Positions 35,147 to 43,731 of a stretch of DNA of 64,000 nucleotides are shown one piece after another. Position 1 is the first letter of the stretch, and each line of letters begins with the position of its first letter. The stretch is from positions 5,692,001-5,756,000 of the forward strand of contig NZ_CP015423.1 of assembly GCF_001719045.1 (NCBI RefSeq), written 5' to 3'. Under the pieces are notes generated by a model. The model was not told the origin of the DNA, searched no databases, and worked only from the letters and a program-made list of their open reading frames with translations. Made by a program: the position numbers and the translations under genes. This DNA is from Paenibacillus polymyxa. GTDB taxonomy: Bacteria > Bacillota > Bacilli > Paenibacillales > Paenibacillaceae.

Positions 35147-36115
35147 ATGAAAAATCGTGTAACAGAAATTCTTGGTATTGAAAAGCCCATTTTACAAGGA
35201 CCTATGAGTTGGATTACGAATGCTGAATTTGTTGCTGCCGTGAGTAATGCGGGTGGTTTAGGGATTCTTGGTCCGAATGCCGGTCAAGCGACAATTACAA
35301 CCTCTCCAGAGGAAACCGCAGAACGTATGCGCCGCGAGATTCGTAAAACAAAGGAACTGACGGATAAACCATTTGGTACAACTTTGATTACTGATGCAGA
35401 TATGAAGTTCACTTGGCCAATTTTAGAAGTTGTCATTGAAGAAGGTGTTCAAGTTATTCTTCTTAATGGTGTTGAAGGAACATTGACTGAAAAGATCATT
35501 ACCCCATTAAAGGAAGCGGGCATTAAGATTGTTTATCGTCCTTTGACTCCAACGATCGAAGATGCAAAGGCTGCTCAAGCTATGGGTGTTGACGTTTATG
35601 TTGTTACTGGATTTGATGAGGGTGGAACATTGCCAACAAGTATCATTGGTACGTTTACAATAACTCCTATGATCGTTGATGTGCTTGATATTCCAGTTAT
35701 CGCTGCTGGTGGAATCGGTGATGCTCGCGGTGTTGCCAGCGCCTTTGAATTGGGGGCAGAAGGTGTCTTTTTAGGAAGCCGTTTTATTCCTACTGTTGAA
35801 AACCCCGCAGCACAATCAGTAAAGCAAATGATAGTGGATTCATCTGCAGCAGATTTGTTGTTGTACCGTACTTTACCAGCTTACTATCGTTCGTTGCCTA
35901 CACCGTTTGCTGAAAAATTGGTGGCTATGGATAACCAGGGCGCATCTCGTGAAGAAATTGCTAAGGTTGGGGGTAGTTCAAGTGTAATCCGTATCGGTAT
36001 GCTTGAAGGTAACGGCGAAGGTGGTATTATCACTGTTGGTACTGGAATTACACCAATCAAAAAGATCCAAACTGTACAAGAAGTGGTTGATGAGTTAGCA
36101 GCTGGTATTAAGTAA
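35147..36115 (+). CDS. Nitronate monooxygenase (FMN), copy 2
   Basis: A 322-aa TIM-barrel flavoprotein paralogous to the gene at 12290. Motifs: MKNRVTEILGIEKPILQGPMSWITNAEFVAAVSNAGGLGILGPNAG, VYVVTGFDEGGTLPTS (His of copy 1 replaced by Thr in this loop), IPVIAAGGIGDARGVASAFELGAEGVFLGSRF, and the tail GMLEGNGEGGIITVGTGITPIK. The absence of the loop His that acts as base in nitronate monooxygenases points to altered activity or an enoyl-reductase-like role. It is followed only by pseudogenes of its former partners and then by an intact NADP-binding reductase. Confidence 0.88.
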   Translation: MKNRVTEILGIEKPILQGPMSWITNAEFVAAVSNAGGLGILGPNAGQATITTSPEETAERMRREIRKTKELTDKPFGTTLITDADMKFTWPILEVVIEEGVQVILLNGVEGTLTEKIITPLKEAGIKIVYRPLTPTIEDAKAAQAMGVDVYVVTGFDEGGTLPTSIIGTFTITPMIVDVLDIPVIAAGGIGDARGVASAFELGAEGVFLGSRFIPTVENPAAQSVKQMIVDSSAADLLLYRTLPAYYRSLPTPFAEKLVAMDNQGASREEIAKVGGSSSVIRIGMLEGNGEGGIITVGTGITPIKKIQTVQEVVDELAAGIK

Positions 36116-36133
36116 AAACGGAGACCCATCCTT

Positions 36134-36410
36134 TGAATAATATGCTTGAATTACTTCAAAATCATACCTCTGTTCGTTCTTATGCGAATAAACCCTGACG
36201 GCGGAACAACGGGAGGCCATCTTTAAGGCAGCTAATCAAACGAATTTACCTAAATATGTGATTCCGTGGGTGGGGCTATGTATCGGTATTCTGTCGGGAG
36301 ATAAGCCTGCCCTTAAGCCGCGGTTACCACTAATCCATGGTATTATTTGAAAACCAGTATCAGCCACTCGATAAAGAGCAATTAGAGCCGTCTATGATAA
36401 TATCAGACTG
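36134..36410 (+). pseudogene. Nitroreductase (NfsA-like) pseudogene
   Basis: NNMLELLQNHTSVRSYANKP is followed by a stop, then frame-shifted AEQREAIFKAANQTNLPKYVIPWVGLCIG, and pieces of PALKPRLP and FENQYQPLDK. Compared with the intact gene at 13621, a deletion of about 100 codons lies between AANQT and NLPKY. Confidence 0.8.
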
Positions 36411-36414
36411 TTAA

Positions 36415-36700
36415 ACAAGGGCTATCGATACGAGACGTACTTGCCTATGGAGTCATTAACTATCATCCGGTAGTTGCAGGGACCCCCTTACAAGTTGCTG
36501 ACTTCTTGGAAGAATGGTTTTTGGCAGAGGCATGTGACGGCTTCTCGGTTGTTCTGGATATAGCCTATGATGGAGTTGCTGATTTTGTGGAACTGGTTGT
36601 CCCAATTTTGCAGGACCGCGGTTTGTTCTACAGAGAATATGAGGGTAAAACACTGCGTGAGAATATGGGAGTTCCCTACCAATACGGAAGTCTAAAATAA
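36415..36700 (+). pseudogene. NtaA-family monooxygenase C-terminal stub
   Basis: GLSIRDVLAYGVINYHPVVAGTPLQVADFLEEWFLAEACDGFSVV and VADFVELVVPILQDRGLFYREYEGKTLRENMGVPY are the last about 90 residues of the LLM family represented by 11124. The flavin-binding N-terminal three quarters are gone. With the nitroreductase stub it shows this island once held the same set of genes as 10-14 kb. Confidence 0.8.
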
Positions 36701-36769
36701 AAAATAATAATAATTTCTTACTACCCGATCAGCGACGTAAAATAACTTTTAGAATAGGGAGAAATGAAA

Positions 36770-37501
36770 ATGAGATTTGGAATTATAGGTGCAGGACCCA
36801 TCGCGTCGAATATCGCAAAAAAATTAATTGAGAATGGACATGATGTCAAAATTGCAGATGCTCGCGGGATTGAACGGCTAGAGGGAAAAGAACTTGCAGG
36901 TACACCAGTGAGTGTAGATGAAGTAATAACAAACATTGCTGTTCTAGTCATATCGATCCCTTTCAACGCACTGCCAAGCATTCGCAGCATTGTAGATAAA
37001 GTTGGGGAGGAAGTAGTCGTTGTTGACACTTCAAATTATTATCCGTATAGAGACAATAAAATTGAAGAAATTGAGAATGGGTTGGTTGAAAGTGTTTGGG
37101 TATCAAATCAGTTAGGGAGACCTATCACTAAAGCTTTCAACAATTTATTAGCCTATACGTTAGAATATAAAGGAGCTCCCGAAGGTACCAGTGGACGACT
37201 TGCCATAGCGATTGCTGGTGATAACCAGTCGCATAAACAAATAACCATGAACGTAGTAAATGAGCTCGGCTTCGACCCAGTAGATAGCGGATCTTTAAGT
37301 GATTCGTGGCGACAACAGCCAGGAACCCCTGCGTACTGCACAGAACTTACCAAAGAGGAACTAACCGAAGCATTAAAAAAAGCAAATAAAGAAAAAGCTC
37401 CATTCCAACGCGATAAAGTGATAGAGAAGCTATCGGCAGCTACTGGGGGATATTCGCACCAAGACATTGTGAACCTGAATAGAGATATATATAACTCCTG
37501 A
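36770..37501 (+). CDS. NADP-binding reductase, F420:NADP oxidoreductase-like
   Basis: A 243-aa Rossmann protein: MRFGIIGAGPIASNIAKKLIENGHDVKIADARG (dinucleotide motif G-x-G-x-x-A), VLVISIPFNALPSIRSIVDKVGEEVVVVDTSNYYPYRD, and a C-terminal helical domain with DSWRQQPGTPAYC. Members of the NADPH-dependent F420 reductase/6-phosphogluconate-like group carry this layout; in Firmicutes without F420 the substrate is unknown. The second ATG (36770) has better spacing to GGGAG than the one at 36764. It stands at the end of the redox island. Confidence 0.8.
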   Translation: MRFGIIGAGPIASNIAKKLIENGHDVKIADARGIERLEGKELAGTPVSVDEVITNIAVLVISIPFNALPSIRSIVDKVGEEVVVVDTSNYYPYRDNKIEEIENGLVESVWVSNQLGRPITKAFNNLLAYTLEYKGAPEGTSGRLAIAIAGDNQSHKQITMNVVNELGFDPVDSGSLSDSWRQQPGTPAYCTELTKEELTEALKKANKEKAPFQRDKVIEKLSAATGGYSHQDIVNLNRDIYNS

Positions 37502-38490
37502 GTTGAATTTTTTTGCCTTCAATCTTTATCCGTGTGCTTTAAAAATCTTGGCAGAGGCCTGTGCAACGAAACGGATAAGGTGCAAACCAAGCAAGAGCTA
37601 ATGTCCTTCGCATCTATAACAGGCAAAATAAGAATTTCAAACCGGACACGTCGGCCGGAAAGCGAAGTCATGAAGAAGGCGCATCAAGAAGGATTTTCTC
37701 CTCAATCATTGGTTTTGCGACCTTAGTTGAGTATCTAATGAATATTAAAGATCATTAGAAATACATTTATCCATGGATTATCCAAAGATTTTAAACAGAT
37801 TAGGTACGTGGGTTCTTACAAAGAAGCATGAATATTAAAAACAACTCCTGGTGAGTTGTTTTTTTATGGCAGAACAGGGGCTTGGTTGATAATTAAATTT
37901 GTTTGAACGACAGGATAACATGGTGAAAAGCTTTCTCAGGAAGAGCGCGAGGAAAAGTACTGGAAGCAACTTAGGCAAACACAGTATAGAAATGTTAAGT
38001 TATAGATGCAATGGACGATATAGAAAATAAAATTAATTTAAAAGAAACAGAACTAGAAACAAAAAATTTAATGCGCTTATAATAGAGAGAAGCGATGATG
38101 ACTGGATTCACTGCAATATCGAGAGCAGTTTATTTTCTGCAGGGGGCCCGGGAAATCTAGGTGAAATGCTATCTATATTCTATAGATGGGTAAAGTTAGA
38201 TTAATACTCGGTATCGCGAGAATGATAAAACAGATGTTAAGCCTTAGAACTTTTTAACCCATGCTTAGGCGGGTTTTCTTAACTGTGGAACCAAGCTAGC
38301 TCAAGATAAAGCAGAAGCCAAAAGACTTTGGGTTGAACGTGTGCTGAAAAAAAACAAAATTCTCCTATTCATAGGGATATTCCGAATTACCATGCCATAA
38401 TGTAAAATGAATATTAAAATTACGTAAAATAATAATTTGACGAATAAATGAGAATGAGATATATTGAAAATACGGAGGTACGTACATATA
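37502..38490. other. Gene-free stretch
   Basis: No intact gene. Small frames (37532-37726; near 38000 MDDIENKINLKETELETKNL) have no RBS and no family I recognise. One clear terminator is listed separately. Confidence 0.45.
37841..37865 (+). terminator. Rho-independent terminator
   Basis: ACAACTC-CTGGT-GAGTTGT followed by seven T. It is 340 bases after the nearest intact gene. Confidence 0.75.
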
Positions 38491-39561
38491 ATGGATAAAC
38501 AAATGAAAATGCACTATATGCAACGAATTGATGATAAACTATCTGATTTACCTTGGTACGTTACAGAATTTATCGATAGCAAAAAACGCAAGTTATCTCC
38601 AACAACACTTCTTAATTACTGTCATGATTACATTATTTTTTTCGATTGGCTTATTGCAGAGAATCTAACTTCATCAAATCGGAAAGAAATAACCTTAGAA
38701 ACATTGGAGTTATTAACAATACGTGAAGTGGAAAACTTCTTGTCATTCCTGGATTATCAACTTGGAAACAAGAAACTTACGATAAATCGCAAATTGTCCT
38801 CTCTAAAATCGTTGTTTGATTACCTTCAGAATAAGGCTGAAACAAGCGACTTGAAGCCTTATATTCAACGAAATGTAATGGCCAAGATGGATTTGAATGC
38901 TATCAAAGAAAGCCAAGAAACCATTGCAAACCGTATTGAAGGAAAAATTCTAAGAAATGATGATTTCGAATTATTCAGGCAATTTGTAGCTTATGATTTT
39001 GGTGAAAAACATAAAGAAAACAAGCGTATTTTTACGTTTCATCAGTTTAATCGTGAGCGTGATACAGCAATCGTTTCGCTGATATTAGGTTCAGGGCTTA
39101 GATTGTCTGAGGTTGCAGGAATTAATATGGATGACTTAGATATGAATAAAGCTTTAGTTCGAGTGGTACGTAAAGGTGATAAAGAACAATACGTTTACTT
39201 TAGCAAACAGGCTTTAATGGATTTAGAAAGTTATCTGCAGATCAGAGAAACAAGATATTTACCAGATAAACAAGAAAACTATTTATTCATTGCAGCTCCT
39301 GTAGGTCGTAAAGGAAAAAGCCGTCGTCTGACACAACGATCAATTGAAAAGCTGATTGAAAAATATGCAACTGCCTTTGGGAAACCTTCTCTAACAGTGC
39401 ATTCGCTCAGGCATTCATTTGCAACGCGATATCATCTTGAAAATAACGATGTCCCAAGACTAAAGAATCAATTAGGGCATTCTTCCATTCAAACAACAAT
39501 GATATATACTCACTTAACAGATGAAGAGATGCGTAATGCTGTGAATAATATGGACCGATGA
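38491..39561 (+). CDS. xerS: Tyrosine recombinase XerS
   Basis: A 356-aa site-specific recombinase of the XerS type, the single-protein chromosome-dimer resolvase best known from streptococci and also present in some Bacillales. An N-terminal SAM-like domain (LPWYVTEFIDSKKRKLSPTTLLNYCHDY, about 20-130) precedes the catalytic domain with Arg in GSGLRLSEVAG, Lys in VRKGDKEQYV, HSLRHSF, LGHSSIQTT and the Tyr in MIYTHL. The ATG at 38491 follows CGGAGGT; a TTG at 38464 would precede the RBS. It stands alone. I did not find an adjacent dif-like site. It could equally serve a mobile element or plasmid-derived segment. Confidence 0.88.
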   Translation: MDKQMKMHYMQRIDDKLSDLPWYVTEFIDSKKRKLSPTTLLNYCHDYIIFFDWLIAENLTSSNRKEITLETLELLTIREVENFLSFLDYQLGNKKLTINRKLSSLKSLFDYLQNKAETSDLKPYIQRNVMAKMDLNAIKESQETIANRIEGKILRNDDFELFRQFVAYDFGEKHKENKRIFTFHQFNRERDTAIVSLILGSGLRLSEVAGINMDDLDMNKALVRVVRKGDKEQYVYFSKQALMDLESYLQIRETRYLPDKQENYLFIAAPVGRKGKSRRLTQRSIEKLIEKYATAFGKPSLTVHSLRHSFATRYHLENNDVPRLKNQLGHSSIQTTMIYTHLTDEEMRNAVNNMDR

Positions 39562-39585
39562 AACCGTGTCGCTACGCGGTTTCTC
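39560..39585 (+). terminator. Hairpin terminator after xerS
   Basis: GAAACCG ... CGGTTTC overlaps the xerS stop; the T-run is short. Confidence 0.55.
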
Positions 39586-40017
39586 TTGAACATCTTCACA
39601 AAATCCGTATTTTGACTAAATGTCTAGCGGCGCATTCACTCATAACGAGCATTGCGATTTTCAAGATTATTTGATAAATTATACATCTCTAATTTATTTC
39701 ATGATAAATAAAACTTTATAAAAGCCCCACTTCATTGATTCAACATTTTCATCATTAATTATATAAGGTAAATCTAGATCAAATGCTTTTAGATACAATA
39801 CGCTCATCTCCCTCTATTCTTCCCATGGACGTGGTTGTTGATGTCTACTCATTGAATTGCCTTTTTTCCATAGACTCATAGCATTCGCTTTCTCCCAATC
39901 AAGGGCTTCCTACCTGTTACGCATTTTTGTAAAGGTTTTACAAAAAAAAGGTCACCCGCTGGGAGTCCTCTTAGATGATGCTTGCCGTCAACGTCGTTTT
40001 CAATCCAAATCCGCAGT

Positions 40018-40057
40018 AAAGGACCTCGAAATTTTTCAGTTTCTGAGGTCCTTTTTT
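40018..40057 (+). terminator. Rho-independent terminator
   Basis: AAAGGACCTC ... GAGGTCCTTT followed by TTTT, a symmetric stem that could work on both strands. Confidence 0.7.
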
Positions 40058-40197
40058 ACTAACTCTCAATATTCAAAATCTGACTTTAAAATTCACCGAA
40101 CCCCTTGATCGGTGAAAAGCACTTTCAACTCCCTGTAACTTCATCCCACAATAAAAGTCGTCCTATCCTCCTAAAATAGCGATACACATCTAATCGG

Positions 40198-40320
40198 CAA
40201 TCGGTAAAAGTTCTTGTCCTTGGATCGGGACACGAACTTTTACCGATAAAATAAAAAAGCCGCTAAAATAGCGACTTCAATGACACAATGTTCTTGTCCC
40301 TCGACAAGAAGCAATATCCC
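40198..40320. repeat. Dispersed ACAAGAACTTGG repeat (copy C)
   Basis: GGCAATCGGTAAAAGTTCTTGTCC ... GGGACACGAACTTTTACCGAT forms an inverted repeat of the same family as at 9.65 and 34.25 kb, followed by CAATGTTCTTGTCCCTCGACAAG. It lies at the 3' edge of the biosynthetic cluster. Confidence 0.65.
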
Positions 40321-40396
40321 GAGGTCACGATGGAGCGCATGGAAAAAACCAATCCTTCTCCTAAATGGCCTTGGTAAGATGGTGGGTACGAGGAAA

Positions 40397-40975
40397 TTAT
40401 GTTCGTCGTAACTTCAGTTGGCTTGCACCGAAGACTCCAGCATCGAACGTGACGACTTCCATCTCCAGATCGCTTGTAAACTCTGATTGGTGCAGTCCAA
40501 GCTTTAGGATCGGTTCAACTGCGCTTTTTGCTCCTGCTTTAACGTTGGTGCCTGGAAGCTTACGGCAGCTTTCAACTCGATAATCACCGGCCATAGTCGA
40601 CACACCGATCAGTGCGGTCATACTCAAGCAACTCCCTTGTTTGTCGATATGATCTGGAATGAATGAGTCGGCAATGACGCAAAGAGCATGATTTTTTGTA
40701 CCGCTATTGAACATCCAGTCTAATATTGTTAATGCATTAGATAGAGAAAGGCTACCAGACTGCCCGACGGAAATGGGCATAACCTCATTTAGCCCTAATT
40801 CTTGTCTCAGTTTAGCACAGCCATTAACACCAGCTTCAAAGTCCGTCTGATGACAGTAACAGAGCAAGTCAATTCCTTCGGTCCAATTCCTATTCTTTTC
40901 AATTAGATCGGTTATCCGTCCCCATGGCATTTCTAATCCCACAGCGGCCTCAGCATGATGAAATGTCAAATACAT
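40397..40975 (-). CDS. Short thiolase-fold (KAS III-like) protein lacking the Cys
   Basis: A 192-aa protein, last gene of the cluster. It reads like an internal part of ketoacyl-ACP synthase III: DLLCYCHQTDFEAGVNGCAKLRQELGLNEVMPISVGQSGSLSLSNALTILDWMF in overlapping pieces, with NHALCVIADSF after it. At the place of the active-site Cys there is Ser/Gly (VGQSGSLSL). Its length is about 60 % of a normal KAS. The ATG at 40975 overlaps the stop of the preceding KAS gene by 10 bases with AAGGTG upstream, so the two are translationally coupled. It may form a heterodimer with the preceding protein, as KS-CLF pairs do; truncation is the alternative. Confidence 0.7.
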   Translation of the reverse strand: MYLTFHHAEAAVGLEMPWGRITDLIEKNRNWTEGIDLLCYCHQTDFEAGVNGCAKLRQELGLNEVMPISVGQSGSLSLSNALTILDWMFNSGTKNHALCVIADSFIPDHIDKQGSCLSMTALIGVSTMAGDYRVESCRKLPGTNVKAGAKSAVEPILKLGLHQSEFTSDLEMEVVTFDAGVFGASQLKLRRT

Positions 40976-41937
40976 AGCTCGTTCACCTTCTTGGAATACC
41001 GATGAATCGCACAACCGTAATAGCCTCCAAAGCCAACGGAAATCGTCATATACAAGTCCCCTTCTTTCAAGAAACCTGAATGGATAGCGTGATCGATATT
41101 ATTTAGGATATCGGTGTTATGAATATGTCCGTCCTTGGAGAGGGTTAGATTGTAGAAGCGTTCCAGGGACACCCTCAGCACTTGAGCCAGCATACTCCAT
41201 ACGTGTAGCCCCAAATTGGTGCAAAAGATCACGGCGATCTGAGCAATGTGAATACCGGACTCGCTTAATGCTGCTCTTACTGCCTGTCTGACCCCTAAAT
41301 AAAACGTTGAGTAATATAATTGAATACGATCTGGAGCCAGATCGTATACGAGGCCGTCGACTCTCATAACCGAAGCAAGTGTCTGCTGTCCTTGACGCTG
41401 CCCCTTCATATATAAAGCAGCACTCGCGCCGTCACCGAACACCATGAACGGATCGCTCCGTTCATAAGAATTCATGGCTCTGTCGGCAGTGATGAACAAG
41501 ATTCCTTCACCTTGCTGACGCGGGGCCATGAAGTAGTTCGACGCCAGGCACAACGATAAGTGCATCGTGGAACAAGAATATTCCTCCAAAGGGATAAATG
41601 GGACTGCCTCAAGGGCGAATTCATCTGCTAGGCGATCAAAAAGATTCCGTTCACCGTTTTCATTATTCGTTACACTAGCAAACATGACCGCCGCGATCTG
41701 TACATTCATCTGCAGAGCCCGGCGCAGAATTGGCCTACACACGGTAGCAATCATCTGTTCCAATTCAAGTTCCTCTTCTATGGGCACCAGCTCAAAGCCT
41801 TTGTTCAAGTATTCCGAATCGCTCATTCGAAATTCTACGCCGTCGGCCTTCACCTGCTGAATCGCTTTCGAGACATGGATACGGGACTTCGGGAGATAGA
41901 CGGAATAATCGACGATCGTCACGTGGTTCTCATACAT
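40966..41937 (-). CDS. KAS III-like thiolase-fold acyltransferase
   Basis: A 323-aa ketoacyl synthase III-like protein: TIVDYSVYLPKSRIHVSKAI at the N-terminus, active-site Cys in EEYSCSTMHLSLCLAS (about residue 120), FGDGASAALYM, His in TNLGLHVWSMLAQ and Asn-containing GHIHNTDILNNIDHAIHSG, ending SVGFGGYYGCAIHRY as in the family (GFG...G.A). Such proteins condense or transfer acyl groups from CoA or ACP. The two ACPs of the cluster are natural partners. It overlaps the methyltransferase gene by 8 bases and is in the same operon. Confidence 0.85.
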   Translation of the reverse strand: MYENHVTIVDYSVYLPKSRIHVSKAIQQVKADGVEFRMSDSEYLNKGFELVPIEEELELEQMIATVCRPILRRALQMNVQIAAVMFASVTNNENGERNLFDRLADEFALEAVPFIPLEEYSCSTMHLSLCLASNYFMAPRQQGEGILFITADRAMNSYERSDPFMVFGDGASAALYMKGQRQGQQTLASVMRVDGLVYDLAPDRIQLYYSTFYLGVRQAVRAALSESGIHIAQIAVIFCTNLGLHVWSMLAQVLRVSLERFYNLTLSKDGHIHNTDILNNIDHAIHSGFLKEGDLYMTISVGFGGYYGCAIHRYSKKVNELCI

Positions 41938-42880
41938 TGTGATGAGCCCGCTTTCGGAAATGCATGATCTTGTACTGGCGTTCCCCGCTTTTCATTTCAT
42001 CGTACAAGGAAGTGCCTGGCACACCCATTGTTTTCCAAATCGCAGTATCCATCTGATCTTCAGTACCAAAAGCGGCTATGCGATTCTTTAGAACTTGATC
42101 ACTTGAAAGCAAAACTTCCCCCGTGATATCGCGTGATATAAGCAGCTCGAAGCCCAGTTCAAGCAAATATCGTTCACCATCGTCAAACTTCCAGGTTGGC
42201 AAATCGTCCGCATAAACGAAAGTCCCGCCCGGTTTCAGCACCCGGAAGACCTCGTCATAAAAAGACTTAATCGATGGATATAGATCAGACGCTTCCATGT
42301 TGAGGACAAAATCACAGCATGACGAACCGATAGGAAGCCTCTCGGCATCCCCAACACAAAAATAGGCATTTGGGAAACGGTTGGTCAATTGGCAAAATGC
42401 AATATTGGCTTCGGTCAGATCTAAGCCAACAACGCTTCTCACACCGTAACTTCGACAGAGCTCTCGCACGCCTCCCCCCCTGCCACAGGCTACCTCCAAA
42501 ATGTTCTTATCCTCGAGATATAAACCATCCAAGCACTCCTGCAGAAGCCGGATGGAGTTTCGATTGACACTTGCTGGGGCCTGATTGAACTCGGAGGCGA
42601 ACCCCCAATTGATAAATGTCGAGAAACGGGAAAAGCCACTCTCGTCCAAGGACCGATTATAGTTAGTGAACATCTTCATGATATCCTTTTTGAGGACTGC
42701 AGTTTCCCCGCTTTCCTGCTCTTGCAGATCAGCCAGCATAAACGGAACACCACCATCACCGAAGAAGTAACTGACCGCGCACTCCCCGCACACCAACATC
42801 TGATCCGATGTGTTTAGCTTTGACTTGCAAATAGGACATACTAAGGCAATGCCGGTTGCCGGCCAACGAAGCATATGCAT
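41930..42880 (-). CDS. Zinc-ribbon SAM-dependent methyltransferase
   Basis: A 316-aa protein with an N-terminal zinc ribbon (CPICKSKLNTSDQMLVCGEC, residues about 15-35) of the Trm112-like kind, then a class I methyltransferase domain: ILEVACGRGGGVRELC (motif I), VVGLDLTEANIAFCQLTNRFPNAYFCVGDAERLPI (motifs II-III), FDFVLNMEAS-like motif IV (CDFVLNMEASDLYPS) and VLKPGGTFVYADDL. Small-molecule O- or N-methylation is likely. The GTG/ATG region has GGGAGGGAGG before the ATG at 42880. Close homologues are encoded at 56769 and, as a stub, at 57773. Confidence 0.88.
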   Translation of the reverse strand: MHMLRWPATGIALVCPICKSKLNTSDQMLVCGECAVSYFFGDGGVPFMLADLQEQESGETAVLKKDIMKMFTNYNRSLDESGFSRFSTFINWGFASEFNQAPASVNRNSIRLLQECLDGLYLEDKNILEVACGRGGGVRELCRSYGVRSVVGLDLTEANIAFCQLTNRFPNAYFCVGDAERLPIGSSCCDFVLNMEASDLYPSIKSFYDEVFRVLKPGGTFVYADDLPTWKFDDGERYLLELGFELLISRDITGEVLLSSDQVLKNRIAAFGTEDQMDTAIWKTMGVPGTSLYDEMKSGERQYKIMHFRKRAHHNV

Positions 42881-42915
42881 GTCATTCCTCCCTCCCTCAA
42901 TTAAGTTGTCAGCCT

Positions 42916-43728
42916 TTAGCCGCTTGCACTGTTATAATTACGTATTGCCCGACTCCAAACGAAGCGAACGATTACAAGGAGCACAATTGGTACGATAGCG
43001 CCCCATACCGCCAAAGCAGGTGTCAGCTGATTCATCACCATCATAGGCGCAAAATTCGTAATGACGAGAAAAGGCAATAAATACACGCCGATTCGTTGGA
43101 TGAAACGTGAATAGATCGGCATTGGCATATTATTGGCGTCCCAAATGGAATAGAAAATTCCCGCCAGCCCTCCCGTATTAACAAGCCAGAAGGATAACAA
43201 GGCTGGGATGAACATGAGACAGTAAGTAATGATCAACGCTGTCCCCAAGTAAAACAAAAATGAGAATAAACTCCATGCCGTTACCGGGATATTTAATGCA
43301 TTCCAACTGATCACAACCATCGTTCCACCCGCGATGAAATTCGGAATTGGCATCCCAAGATCGATGTATCGAAGCGAAACCAAAAACTGTAGTGAAATTG
43401 GCTTAACCATGAGTAGATCCAACGTCCCGCTGCGTATATACTCGGATACCCTGACGAAATTAGGGAAAAAGAGCCCGGAATAAAGACCGGTCATAATCGT
43501 GTATGTGCCGACAAACATCAAGATACCATCAGGCGTGATCGATCCGATATGCAAGTCCGTCTCATAGACTACTACGACGTAAAGCAGCTTGGCAAACAAG
43601 TATGCGATTTCCACAGCAATCCCGAGTATGAAGTTCGTCCTGTATTCCATTTGAGCAATAAAACAGTTCTTAATGAACAAAAAGTAAATCATTAGGTAGT
43701 TGCGAAGCGTTCCCAGCCATCCTCTCAC
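42916..43728 (-). CDS. ABC-2 family exporter permease (COG3694 type)
   Basis: A 270-aa membrane protein with about six helices: YLMIYFLFIKNCFIAQMEYRTNFILGIAVEIAYLFAKLLYVVVVY at the N-terminus, GSITPDGILMFVGTYTIMTGLYSGLFFPNFVRVSEYIRSGTLDLLMVKPISLQFLVSLR (the DLLLVKPVS motif of this family) and YNSASG at the end. It starts at GTG. With 43732 and 44538 it makes the usual ATPase plus two-permease set of uncharacterised ABC-2 exporters. Probable role: export of, or self-protection from, the cluster product. A stub of a paralogue survives at 56641. Confidence 0.88.
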   Translation of the reverse strand: MRGWLGTLRNYLMIYFLFIKNCFIAQMEYRTNFILGIAVEIAYLFAKLLYVVVVYETDLHIGSITPDGILMFVGTYTIMTGLYSGLFFPNFVRVSEYIRSGTLDLLMVKPISLQFLVSLRYIDLGMPIPNFIAGGTMVVISWNALNIPVTAWSLFSFLFYLGTALIITYCLMFIPALLSFWLVNTGGLAGIFYSIWDANNMPMPIYSRFIQRIGVYLLPFLVITNFAPMMVMNQLTPALAVWGAIVPIVLLVIVRFVWSRAIRNYNSASG

Positions 43729-43731
43729 CGG

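Larger units (their letters stand above)
39562..40396. other. Gene-poor stretch between xerS and the biosynthetic cluster
   Basis: No intact gene. It contains a possible 37-codon frame on the minus strand (39694-39807, MSVLYLKAFDLDLPYI..., with GAGGGAG just upstream) of unknown nature, a terminator at 40018, and a copy of the dispersed repeat at 40198. Confidence 0.45.

Noticed and set aside
37532..37726. 64-codon ORF after the F420 reductase-like gene
   Set aside because: No RBS, odd composition and no recognisable motif; likely chance or remnant.
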